Of a stretch of DNA of 16,309 bases, positions 8,060-15,053 are shown piece after piece. This stretch comes from JAKEGN01 sp964465665 (lineage in GTDB: Bacteria; Pseudomonadota; Gammaproteobacteria; Steroidobacterales; Woeseiaceae). Each line of letters opens with the position of its first letter. The stretch's first letter is position 1. The stretch lies in the NCBI GenBank assembly GCA_964465665.1, contig CAYXKM010000284.1:1-16309 (forward strand). Reading direction: 5' to 3'. The notes beneath the pieces were generated by a model that was given only the letters and a program-made list of their open reading frames with translations, was not told the DNA's origin and ran no database searches. The translations under genes were made by a program, and so were the position numbers.

Positions 8060-9256
8060 TTAATTGGAAGCAGCAACAACGCGCGGGCGCGTGTGTGCTT
8101 GCGAGGCGGCCTCCAGTGCCTGCTGCAGGTCCTGCAGCAGGTCAGCGGCATCTTCCAGCCCGATGGACAGGCGAATCAGGTTTTCTCCGATCCCCGCCTC
8201 TTGCAGGGCCGTCCTGCTGACAGGCGCATGCGTCATGGTAGCCGGGTGACAAACGAGGCTTTCTACGCCGCCCAGCGATTCTGCGAGCGAGAAGTGTTGC
8301 AGCTGTTCGACGAAAGCGCTTACCGCCGCTTCCCCTCCATCGATATCAAAACTGACCATGCCGCCAAACCCGGATTGTTGAGATTGTGCAATCCGGTGAC
8401 CGGGATGTGTCGCCAGGCCCGGGTAGTACACGCGTGAAACCAGCGCATGCTGATCCAGGAATACAGCGACGCGATTTGCGTTCTCTTCGTGTTGCCGCAT
8501 CCTGGCATGCAATGTGCGTATGCCGCGCAGTGTGAGGAAACTGTCAAACGGTGCCCCGGTCAGGCCCAGGCAGTTGGCCCACCAGCGTAGTGATTCCGCC
8601 AGCGCCGCAGTCGCGGCTACAATGGCGCCACCAACCACGTCACTGTGGCCGTTCAGATACTTGGTGGTCGAGTGCAGCACGATATCTGCACCAAGGCGTA
8701 TCGGCTGCTGCAGGACAGGAGAAAGGAAGGTATTGTCGACCGCGAGCAAGGCACCGTGGGCCCGTGCCATTGCGGAAACCGCCGCGATGTCCACAATCCT
8801 GAGCAATGGATTTGACGGCGTTTCCGTGAGGATCATGCGCGGACGACGCGCGAAGGCAGTTAGCAAAGCCGCACGATCCGTCTGGTCGACAAAACTGACT
8901 TTGAAATGACCCTTCGCCGCCAGGTGTTCGAACAACCGATACGTTCCGCCGTAGCAGTCATGCGGCGCGATCAGAAGATCTCCAGGCTCGAGCAAGTGCG
9001 TCAATAGAGTCAAAGACGCCATTCCGGACGCCGTCACCACCGCGCCGGCACCGCCCTCCAGGGAACACAGCGCATCGGCCAGTGCATCGCGGGTCGGATT
9101 TCCGCTGCGTGTGTAATCGTACTGGCGTTTGACGCCGAAACGCTCGAACGTGTAATTCGTCGACAGGTGCAGCGGTGGCACGACTGCGCCATGCTGGGAA
9201 TCCGACTCCAACGAGGCACGAACGGCTAAAGTTGCAGGGTGTGAAGATGCTGGCAT
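8060..9256 (-). CDS. metB: Cystathionine gamma-synthase
   Basis: The product has 398 residues and joins O-acylhomoserine with cysteine to make cystathionine. It belongs to the Cys/Met-metabolism PLP family: YDYTRSGNPTRDALA is the N-terminal signature, APHDCYGGTYRLF holds the PLP-stacking tyrosine, and K199 in STTKYLNGHSDVVGG forms the Schiff base (K198 in E. coli MetB). Similarity to E. coli MetB runs the whole length, including the C-terminal ESLGGVESLVCHPATMTHA. I choose ATG 9256, which has GGAG (9265-9268) 8 nt upstream; an in-frame ATG at 9307 would add 17 residues without an obvious Shine-Dalgarno. The gene lies downstream of a SAM-I-type riboswitch and upstream of metX, which supports a methionine rather than cysteine role. 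Confidence 0.95.
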   Translation of the reverse strand: MPASSHPATLAVRASLESDSQHGAVVPPLHLSTNYTFERFGVKRQYDYTRSGNPTRDALADALCSLEGGAGAVVTASGMASLTLLTHLLEPGDLLIAPHDCYGGTYRLFEHLAAKGHFKVSFVDQTDRAALLTAFARRPRMILTETPSNPLLRIVDIAAVSAMARAHGALLAVDNTFLSPVLQQPIRLGADIVLHSTTKYLNGHSDVVGGAIVAATAALAESLRWWANCLGLTGAPFDSFLTLRGIRTLHARMRQHEENANRVAVFLDQHALVSRVYYPGLATHPGHRIAQSQQSGFGGMVSFDIDGGEAAVSAFVEQLQHFSLAESLGGVESLVCHPATMTHAPVSRTALQEAGIGENLIRLSIGLEDAADLLQDLQQALEAASQAHTRPRVVAASN

Positions 9257-9397
9257 GTTACGGTCTCCGCGAATACTTCGATTCCAATGTTGCGACGTGA
9301 TCGTCACCTCTCATCGGAATCCCGCGGAACCCGCAAGGAAGGGTGCTGTGTCCTGCGTTTCGTCGGTCATTGCACCGATCGTCACGTTACACTGCCC
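9257..9397 (-). promoter_or_regulatory. Expression platform of the metB riboswitch (5' leader)
   Basis: This 141-nt leader runs between the riboswitch aptamer and metB. I see no hairpin followed by a U-tract, so an intrinsic terminator is unlikely. Two elements suggest translational control. TTCCGCG (RNA strand, positions 9329 to 9323) can pair over 7 bp with CGCGGAG (9271 to 9265), which contains the metB Shine-Dalgarno. A second CGATGAG copy (9316 to 9310), next to that anti-Shine-Dalgarno, is complementary to the 5' strand of aptamer helix P1. The mechanism is inferred. Confidence 0.4.
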
Positions 9398-9531
9398 CTC
9401 ATCTCTCGAATGCAGCTGCCCTGATACAGGTGTCGCTGCTTCGCAGGAGTTGGCACCTTTTCAGGATGGTTAGTCCTGAAGGTTGCCCCGGCTTCAATGG
9501 GCCTTTCCCTCAGCCGGTCTCGATGAGTCGG
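9398..9531 (-). promoter_or_regulatory. SAM-I (S-box) type riboswitch aptamer upstream of metB-metX
   Basis: Read on the minus strand, the segment carries the S-box core: a CTCATCGAGA-like start, GAGGGAAAGGCCC, GAAGCCGGGGCAACC, then AAGGTGCCAACTCC and a closing GAGAGATGAG. Helices visible by eye are P1 (CTCATC at 9527-9522 with GATGAG at 9403-9398), P2 (CCGGCT at 9517-9512 with AGCCGG at 9493-9488) and P3 (7 bp, 9480-9474 with 9466-9460, 7-nt loop). There is also a long P4 arm between about 9449 and 9404 that includes GCAGC/GCTGC and a CCTG/CAGG tip. The order and conserved joining segments match the SAM-I class. It should lower metB-metX expression when S-adenosylmethionine is plentiful. Confidence 0.92.
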
Positions 9532-9535
9532 TTGA

Positions 9536-9565
9536 AGTCTATGGTCTTCCGCAGAACTTCGTCAA
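9536..9565 (-). promoter_or_regulatory. Probable sigma-70 promoter of metB-metX
   Basis: On the minus strand, TTGACG (9565-9560, 5 of 6 to the -35 consensus) is followed by an 18-bp spacer and TAGACT (9541-9536, 4 of 6 to the -10). The predicted transcription start falls just before riboswitch helix P1 at 9527, exactly where an S-box leader should begin. Confidence 0.6.
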
Positions 9566-9674
9566 GCAATTCGCCGCCATTCTTTTGGTGTCACCGGAAA
9601 CCATGCGATCGATGCTGCCCGTTTTAGGCGCAATACGGCAATACTGATCCCACTGCTTGCCAAATACGGTTCGT

Positions 9675-9702
9675 TGTATTAATGTATTAGTACATTAATA
9701 CA
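9675..9702. promoter_or_regulatory. 28-bp perfect palindrome, candidate operator of the TrpR-family his regulator
   Basis: The arms TGTATTAATGTA (9675-9686) and TACATTAATACA (9691-9702) are exact reverse complements around a 4-bp centre, TTAG. Each arm side also contains a repeat with 8-bp periodicity: TGTATTA at 9675 and 9683, and TACATT at 9691 and 9699. The element is strikingly AT-rich in a GC-rich window and ends 32 bp before the regulator ATG. A weak promoter may overlap it (TTGCCA at 9657-9662 with TAATGT at 9680-9685, spacer 17), so binding would block transcription of the his operon. The operator function and its ligand (histidine?) are inferred from position and from the TrpR-family gene that follows. 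Confidence 0.7.
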
Positions 9703-9734
9703 TTCTCCTGACGGCAGTTTTCTGCGGTAACACC

Positions 9735-10073
9735 ATGAAACGCAACAGAAATGAATCCGAAACACAACGAAAGCGCGCCGAGGACGCGCTCTTTCGTGCT
9801 GTCAAATCGTTGCGCACAACCGCCGAGTGCCGCAACTTCTTCAAGGACCTTTGCACACCCGCCGAATTGCAGGCCCTGGCTGACCGCTGGCACGTCGTCG
9901 AACTGCTGCTGCAGGACATGCCGTACCGGCAGATTCACGACCGGACCGGCGTGAGTGTCACGACGGTCGGTCGGGTCGCACGTTTCTTGAGCGACGGATT
10001 CGGCGGCTATCGCACCGCTATCGAGCGCACTTCGCGAACCCACAACGCACAGAAATCCAGCGCGGCTCACTGA
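9735..10073 (+). CDS. TrpR/YerC-YecD-family transcriptional regulator, first gene of the his operon
   Basis: This small all-helical protein of 112 residues is related to the Trp repressor. The central part, FFKDLCTPAELQALADRW (residues 35-52), matches the TrpR/YerC core. It is followed by a helix-turn-helix at about 62-85 (MPYRQIHDRTGVSVTTVGRV) with the recognition helix in SVTTVGR. The N-terminus is basic and charged, and the C-terminal tail (from about 97) is polar and probably flexible. The likely role is autoregulated repression of the his operon through the palindrome at 9675-9702. The name hisR has been used for such regulators, but I leave the symbol open. ATG 9735 has only a weak Shine-Dalgarno (GCGGT). 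The gap to hisG is 9 nt, and hisG's Shine-Dalgarno overlaps this stop codon. Confidence 0.9.
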   Translation: MKRNRNESETQRKRAEDALFRAVKSLRTTAECRNFFKDLCTPAELQALADRWHVVELLLQDMPYRQIHDRTGVSVTTVGRVARFLSDGFGGYRTAIERTSRTHNAQKSSAAH

Positions 10074-10082
10074 GGAACTTCG

Positions 10083-10985
10083 ATGGATACCAAGGAGCAG
10101 CGCATCAAGATTGCGGTGCAGAAATCCGGTCGTCTCACCGAGCACTCGCTGGATTTGCTTGAACGGTGCGGACTCAAGTTTACGAAAAGCAAGGATCAGC
10201 TTTTCTGTTTCGGCGAGAACATGCCGGTCGACGTATTGCTGGTGCGGGACGACGACATACCATCGCTGGTCAGCGATGACGTTTGCGACCTGGGCATAGT
10301 CGGTCTCAACGTCGTCGAGGAGAAGCGCCTGCTGCTGGAGAAAAGCGGACGCGAGGGCTTGTTCGACAAAGTGTTCGAGCTCGATTTCGGCCATTGCCGC
10401 CTGGCACTGGCCGCGCCAGAGGATGCCGTATACAACGGGAACACGAGCCTGAACAACTCACGCATCGCGACCAGCTTTACCGGAATTCTTGCCGACTATC
10501 TCGAAAGAAACGCAATCGTTGCCGAGATCGTCTACTTCTCGGGCGCGGTCGAGATTGCACCGAAACTGGGCCGTGCGGATTTCATTTGCGACCTGGTGTC
10601 GAGTGGCGCCACGCTTGCGGCCAACCAGTTGCGCGAGGTCGGTACGGTTTTTGAAAGCGAGGCTGTCATCATTCAGACCCGTGCGCCCCTATCCACTCTG
10701 AAACGGGACTGGGTCAGCCGTATCCTGCAGCGCCTGGACGGCGTACTGCAGGTGCGCGAAAGCAAGTACATCATGCTGCATGCACCGAGAAGTGCGCTGG
10801 CCGAGATAACGCGGTTGCTGCCGGGTTCCGAACACCCGACAGTCATTCCGCTGGAAGGCCAGCCCGACAAGGTTGCAGTTCACGCCGTGTGCCGCGAACA
10901 CGTGTTCTGGGAAACGCTGGAGAACCTGAAAAACGCCGGCGCCAGCTCACTGCTCGTGCTACCGGTCGAGAAAATGCTGGCATGA
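10083..10985 (+). CDS. hisG: ATP phosphoribosyltransferase, long form
   Basis: The product has 300 residues (E. coli 299) and catalyses the first, committed step of histidine synthesis: ATP plus PRPP to phosphoribosyl-ATP. The N-terminus IKIAVQKSGRLTEHSLDLL and the PRPP-binding loop at D170 (DLVSSGATLAANQL) are clear. A C-terminal ACT-like HisG_C domain (from about 225) marks the hexameric long form that is feedback-inhibited by histidine and needs no HisZ. ATG 10083 has AGGA 6 nt upstream, overlapping the previous stop. The stop overlaps the hisD start as ATGA. Confidence 0.97.
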   Translation: MDTKEQRIKIAVQKSGRLTEHSLDLLERCGLKFTKSKDQLFCFGENMPVDVLLVRDDDIPSLVSDDVCDLGIVGLNVVEEKRLLLEKSGREGLFDKVFELDFGHCRLALAAPEDAVYNGNTSLNNSRIATSFTGILADYLERNAIVAEIVYFSGAVEIAPKLGRADFICDLVSSGATLAANQLREVGTVFESEAVIIQTRAPLSTLKRDWVSRILQRLDGVLQVRESKYIMLHAPRSALAEITRLLPGSEHPTVIPLEGQPDKVAVHAVCREHVFWETLENLKNAGASSLLVLPVEKMLA

Positions 10986-12316
10986 CAGCATTCGACAATA
11001 AGGTACTGACAGTCGTGGACTGGGACTCGCTGTCGCCGGCGCAGCGTCTGGATGTACTGCATCGCCCGCTGCAGGCAGAGGATCCTGCGATTAGCCAACG
11101 TGTGCTGGCGATCATTGCAAATGTGCGAACCGGTGGCGACGCCGCGCTTCGCCAATTGACCGCCGAGCTGGACGGCGCGGCGCTCGACAATCTGCAGGTC
11201 ACCGAGGCCGAATTCCGTGCCGCCGAAACGGCCTTGTCGAAGCAGGCAATCGACGCCATGGATATCGCGATCACCAACGTCCGGCGATTTCATTTGGAAC
11301 AGCTTCCACGGGCGATCGATATCGACACCATGCCTGGCATACGTTGCGAGCGGGTCAGCCACCCGATTGACTCAGTCGGGCTGTATGTACCCTCTGGCAG
11401 TGCCCCGCTGCCCTCCGCAGCAATCATGCTCGCGGTACCCGCCGCGATTGCAGGTTGCCCCCGCGTCATTATGTGCACGCCGCCCGGTACCGACGGCAGC
11501 GCGGACCCGGCAGTCATCACCGCGGCACGCCGCTGCGGTGTACACACGATTTTCAAGATCGGCGGCGCTCAGGCGATTGCAGCCATGGCGTACGGCACGG
11601 AATCGATTCCTAAGGTCGACAGGATATTCGGCCCCGGCAATGCCTGGGTAACGGCGGCCAAGACAGCTGTGGCCGCGGACGTGCGCGGTGCCTCGATCGA
11701 CATGCCGGCCGGTCCCTCCGAGGTGCTGGTTATTGCTGACGAAGGCGCCAGCGCCCGGTTCGTCGCCTCCGACCTGCTGGCTCAGGCAGAGCATGGACAG
11801 GATTCGCAGGTCATCCTGGTCACGACCAGCCGCGCCCTGGCGGAACAAGTGGCCGGCGAAATCGAAAGGCAGCTTCGCCACTTGAGCCGGGCAGCGATTG
11901 CGGTACGCGCTTTGCAACACTGTCGCGTGTTGCTGGCTGCGGATCTCGAAATCGCGGCCGGTATCAGCAATACGTATGCTCCTGAACACCTGATGCTGCA
12001 CGTTGCGGAACCGCGACGGCTACTGTCCGGCCTGCGAAATTCAGGCTCGGTGTACCTCGGACCCTGGTCCCCGGAGTCCGTCGGGGACTACTGCAGCGGG
12101 CCGAACCATGTACTGCCGACCTACGGTGCAGCTCGAAGTTACAGCGGCCTCGGTGTGGAGCAGTTCATGCGACACATGACGATCCAGGAATTGACCCGGG
12201 ACGGCCTGCGGTCCATTGCCACGGCTGTCAGGGAACTTGCCCTCCTCGAAGGACTGGACGCCCATGCGGCTGCGGTCAGCATTCGGCTGGCGATCGAACC
12301 GGATCCTGTGCCGTGA
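10982..12316 (+). CDS. hisD: Histidinol dehydrogenase
   Basis: This zinc enzyme of 444 residues performs the last two NAD-dependent oxidations from histidinol to histidine. Recognisable motifs are FKIGGAQAIAAMAYGT, IFGPGNAWVTAAK, DMPAGPSEVLV, the zinc-ligand segment QAEHGQDSQ and the catalytic pair E335-H336 in NTYAPEHLML. SGPNHVLPT near the C-terminus is also conserved. I choose ATG 10982, which overlaps the hisG stop by 4 nt and gives a length close to E. coli HisD (434). A longer reading from ATG 10889 lies inside hisG and adds 31 unrelated residues. Confidence 0.97.
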   Translation: MTAFDNKVLTVVDWDSLSPAQRLDVLHRPLQAEDPAISQRVLAIIANVRTGGDAALRQLTAELDGAALDNLQVTEAEFRAAETALSKQAIDAMDIAITNVRRFHLEQLPRAIDIDTMPGIRCERVSHPIDSVGLYVPSGSAPLPSAAIMLAVPAAIAGCPRVIMCTPPGTDGSADPAVITAARRCGVHTIFKIGGAQAIAAMAYGTESIPKVDRIFGPGNAWVTAAKTAVAADVRGASIDMPAGPSEVLVIADEGASARFVASDLLAQAEHGQDSQVILVTTSRALAEQVAGEIERQLRHLSRAAIAVRALQHCRVLLAADLEIAAGISNTYAPEHLMLHVAEPRRLLSGLRNSGSVYLGPWSPESVGDYCSGPNHVLPTYGAARSYSGLGVEQFMRHMTIQELTRDGLRSIATAVRELALLEGLDAHAAAVSIRLAIEPDPVP

Positions 12317-13383
12317 GCGCCGTCATCCTCGCGCGCCCGGAAATCGCTGTGTTGTCGCCGTACTCGGCGGCGGCCCAGGAGCGCCTGGCCATACGCCTCA
12401 ATGCCAACGAGGTGCCCTGGGATCCGTCGTCCGGCTCCGCCGAAAACCTGAACCGGTATCCCCAGGTCAGGCCGTGGCAACTGCGTGACCGCCTTGCGCA
12501 GATTTTCGATGTCCCGCCACAACAATTGCTGGTATCGCGAGGCAGCAGCGAGGCAATCGATCTGCTCATACGGGTTTTCTGCCGTGCCGGCCAGGACAAT
12601 GTCGTGATCACTCCCCCGACATTCGGCATGTACAAAGTCTATGCGGATATACAAGGCGCGAAACTGTGCGCGGCCTCTCTGAAACCTGAACGTGACTTCC
12701 AGTTCGACGTTGATGAAGTACTCAGGGTAACCGACGAAAACAGCAAGCTCGTTTTCATCTGTTCGCCCAACAATCCTACCGGCAACTCGATGCCGGTTGC
12801 GGACCTGGAGAGACTGATTTCTGCGAGACATGGCCAGTCATTGATTGTCGTCGATGAAGCCTACATCGAGTTCAGTGCGCGACAATCGGCAGTAACGTTG
12901 ATGGGAAGGTTCGACAACCTCGTGATACTTCGCACCTTGTCGAAAGCGCGTGGCCTTGCCGCAGCCCGCCTCGGTTGTGTGCTCGCGCAGCCCGGTGTCA
13001 TCAGGTTGCTGGACAGCGTGATGGCACCTTACTCCATTGCGACCGCAATCGCAGACCGGGCTATGTCGATACTGACCGACGAACACCTGGCACGAGCGGC
13101 CAACCGCATCCAGCGGCTGCTCAGCGAACGACGGAGGCTGACTGCGTGCCTGTCCGCGTGCGAGTCGGTCGAAAAAGTCTGGCCCAGCGACGGAAATTTC
13201 GTACTTGCCCGTTTCCATGACTTGCAGGCTGTGAAAACCATTCTGGAGAGCCGGCGCATCCTGATTCGCGATTTTTCCGCGGTCCCCGGACTACAGAACT
13301 GCGCACGAATCACCGTTGGCTCCCGCATCGAGAATGACCTGTTGCTCGAAGCGCTCGGCAAATCGAGCCAGTCTCGTGCATAG
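12313..13383 (+). CDS. hisC: Histidinol-phosphate aminotransferase
   Basis: The product has 356 residues, a PLP fold type I class II aminotransferase converting imidazole-acetol phosphate to histidinol phosphate. Motifs are LNANEVPWDP near the N-terminus, the SRGSSEAIDLLIR cofactor segment, CSPNNPTGN, VVDEAYIEFS (Asp and Tyr that hold PLP) and the Schiff-base lysine K211 in RTLSKARGLAAARLG. Arg follows SKA where Phe is usual. The conserved Arg-bearing RITVGSRIEN ends the protein. The start is GTG 12313, overlapping the hisD stop as GTGA. The stop overlaps the hisB start by 8 nt. Confidence 0.96.
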   Translation: MSAVILARPEIAVLSPYSAAAQERLAIRLNANEVPWDPSSGSAENLNRYPQVRPWQLRDRLAQIFDVPPQQLLVSRGSSEAIDLLIRVFCRAGQDNVVITPPTFGMYKVYADIQGAKLCAASLKPERDFQFDVDEVLRVTDENSKLVFICSPNNPTGNSMPVADLERLISARHGQSLIVVDEAYIEFSARQSAVTLMGRFDNLVILRTLSKARGLAAARLGCVLAQPGVIRLLDSVMAPYSIATAIADRAMSILTDEHLARAANRIQRLLSERRRLTACLSACESVEKVWPSDGNFVLARFHDLQAVKTILESRRILIRDFSAVPGLQNCARITVGSRIENDLLLEALGKSSQSRA

Positions 13384-14449
13384 GGTGCTTTTCATCGATC
13401 GGGACGGCACGCTGATCGAGGAGCCGGACGACTTTCAGATAGACAGTCTGGACAAGGTGCGCCTGGTTCCCGGTGTGATTTCCGCTCTTGCGGCGCTCTG
13501 CAACGCAGGATACAGGCTGGTCATGGTCAGCAATCAGGACGGACTCGGTACCGACAGCTTTCCGTTGGAGGATTTTGCGCGGGTGCAAACTCATGTGCTT
13601 GGCATCTTCAGTACCCAGGGCATCGAATTCGACGAGGTATTCATTTGCCCGCATTTGCCTTCGGATAATTGCCACTGCCGCAAACCCCGTACCGGCCTGC
13701 TGACGCGTTACCTCGCGTCAACGAACATCGACATCGACGCATCGGCAGTCATCGGCGACCGCGAAAGCGACATGCAACTTGCGGCCAATCTCGGAATTCG
13801 CGGCACACGCCTTGGACATTCCGCTGAATCAGCGGAGCAATGGCCTGCTATCGCCCGTGACCTGTTGGCACGATCCAGGCGTGCCACAGTCCGCAGAAAG
13901 ACGAGAGAAACCGAAATCGTCGTGCGCGTTGACCTCGACCAGTCGGACCCGATCGACATCAATACCGGCATCGGATTCTACGATCACATGCTGGAACAGA
14001 TTGCCAGGCACGGAGGCTTCAGCCTGCGGCTGCAGTGCAACGGCGACTTGATCGTGGACGAGCACCATACGGTCGAGGACACGGCGATCAGCCTCGGTAC
14101 CGCGCTGCGACAGGCGCTGGGCAACAAGGCCGGCATCGGCCGATATGGATTCCTGCTGCCCATGGACGAAAGCGAGGCGCAAGTGGCGCTCGATTTGTCC
14201 GGACGCCCCGCATTCGAATTTCGCGGTGTCTTTCCCCGGGCATCTGTTGGCAGCCTGCCCACCGAACTCGTGCCGCACTTCTTCCGCTCGCTGGCCGAAT
14301 CTCTCGGCGCTGCGTTGCACATAGAAGTTCGCGGTGAAAATACGCACCACATGATCGAGGCGTGCTTCAAATCGGTTGGTCGCGCCCTGCGTCAGGCAAT
14401 CCGCAATGACGGCAGTGGTATACCGTCGACCAAGGGCAGTCTGGCCTGA
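13376..14449 (+). CDS. hisB: Bifunctional histidinol-phosphatase / imidazoleglycerol-phosphate dehydratase
   Basis: This is a fused enzyme of 357 residues (E. coli 355). The N-terminal half is a HAD phosphatase with D8 and D10 in FIDRDGTLIEEP, the VSNQDGLGT motif and a zinc site C91-x-H93 ... C99-x-C101 (CPHLPSDNCHC). The C-terminal half, from about residue 168, is the dehydratase, with metal-binding blocks DHMLEQIARHGG, EHHTVEDTAISLG and HHMIEACFKSVGRALRQAI. It therefore supplies steps 6 and 8 of the pathway. The start is GTG 13376 (product MHRVLFIDRDGT); GTG 13385 is an alternative, and an ATG at 13316 inside hisC gives an unconserved extension. Translation is probably coupled to hisC. Confidence 0.96.
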   Translation: MHRVLFIDRDGTLIEEPDDFQIDSLDKVRLVPGVISALAALCNAGYRLVMVSNQDGLGTDSFPLEDFARVQTHVLGIFSTQGIEFDEVFICPHLPSDNCHCRKPRTGLLTRYLASTNIDIDASAVIGDRESDMQLAANLGIRGTRLGHSAESAEQWPAIARDLLARSRRATVRRKTRETEIVVRVDLDQSDPIDINTGIGFYDHMLEQIARHGGFSLRLQCNGDLIVDEHHTVEDTAISLGTALRQALGNKAGIGRYGFLLPMDESEAQVALDLSGRPAFEFRGVFPRASVGSLPTELVPHFFRSLAESLGAALHIEVRGENTHHMIEACFKSVGRALRQAIRNDGSGIPSTKGSLA

Positions 14450-14450
14450 T

Positions 14451-15053
14451 ATGCCGGCAGAATGCGTTGCGATCATTGACAGTGGCGGCGCCAATATCGC
14501 GTCACTCGTGTTTGCGCTCGACCGACTTGGAGTCCGATCGATACTGACGACCGACGCGCAGATCATCCGCAGCGCCAGTCACGTCATATTGCCCGGAGTC
14601 GGAGCGGCCGCGGATTGCATGGAACGGCTCTGCAAAACCCGACTGGACGCCCTTATTCCGCAGCTGGTCCAGCCGGTGCTGGGCATCTGTCTTGGCATGC
14701 AATTGCTGGCGGAGTCGTCTGCCGAAGGCAATGTTCGATGCCTCGGGGTTCTGGCTGTCACTGCACGACAAATGACCGGTACGCCGCAAAATCCGGTCCC
14801 GCACATGGGATGGAGTCCGATCCGGTTTTCGGCCTCCCACCCGCTATTGAATGGCATCGGCGCGGGAACCTGTTTCTATTTCGTTCACAGCTACATGTTG
14901 CCCCCGGGTGACTTCACCCTTGCAACGACCGTGCATGACGGGGAGATGACCGCAGTTCTTGCCCATGCAAATTTCTACGCCACCCAGTTTCATCCGGAAC
15001 GCTCTTCCAGCGCCGGGTCCCGGTTGCTGCGGAATTTCCTGGATCTGCAGTGA
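14451..15053 (+). CDS. hisH: Imidazole glycerol phosphate synthase, glutamine amidotransferase subunit
   Basis: This class I glutaminase of 200 residues feeds ammonia to HisF. The nucleophile is C80 in LGICLGMQLLAESS, the oxyanion/interface motif ILPGVGAA precedes it, and the catalytic His-Glu pair lies in TQFHPERSS near the C-terminus. The N-terminus IIDSGGANIASLVFAL matches the family YGMGNLxS block but with GGAN in place of GMGN. ATG 14451 comes one base after the hisB stop, and the stop overlaps the hisA ATG (TGATG). The length equals the family norm (196-210). Confidence 0.95.
   Translation: MPAECVAIIDSGGANIASLVFALDRLGVRSILTTDAQIIRSASHVILPGVGAAADCMERLCKTRLDALIPQLVQPVLGICLGMQLLAESSAEGNVRCLGVLAVTARQMTGTPQNPVPHMGWSPIRFSASHPLLNGIGAGTCFYFVHSYMLPPGDFTLATTVHDGEMTAVLAHANFYATQFHPERSSSAGSRLLRNFLDLQ

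Noticed and set aside
8018..8437. Plus-strand open frame (139 codons) over metX/metB.
   Set aside because: It is antisense to two well-conserved genes and spans their junction, with no recognisable product.
9255..9627. Two small plus-strand open frames (72 and 94 codons) in the intergenic region.
   Set aside because: They lie across the riboswitch and leader on the opposite strand, lack family features and have no convincing ribosome binding sites.
9711..9728. Small GCAG-TTTT-CTGC hairpin just before the TrpR-like gene, considered as a his attenuator.
   Set aside because: A 4-bp stem with no his-rich leader peptide and no terminator is too weak. Control by the palindrome and regulator is a better explanation.
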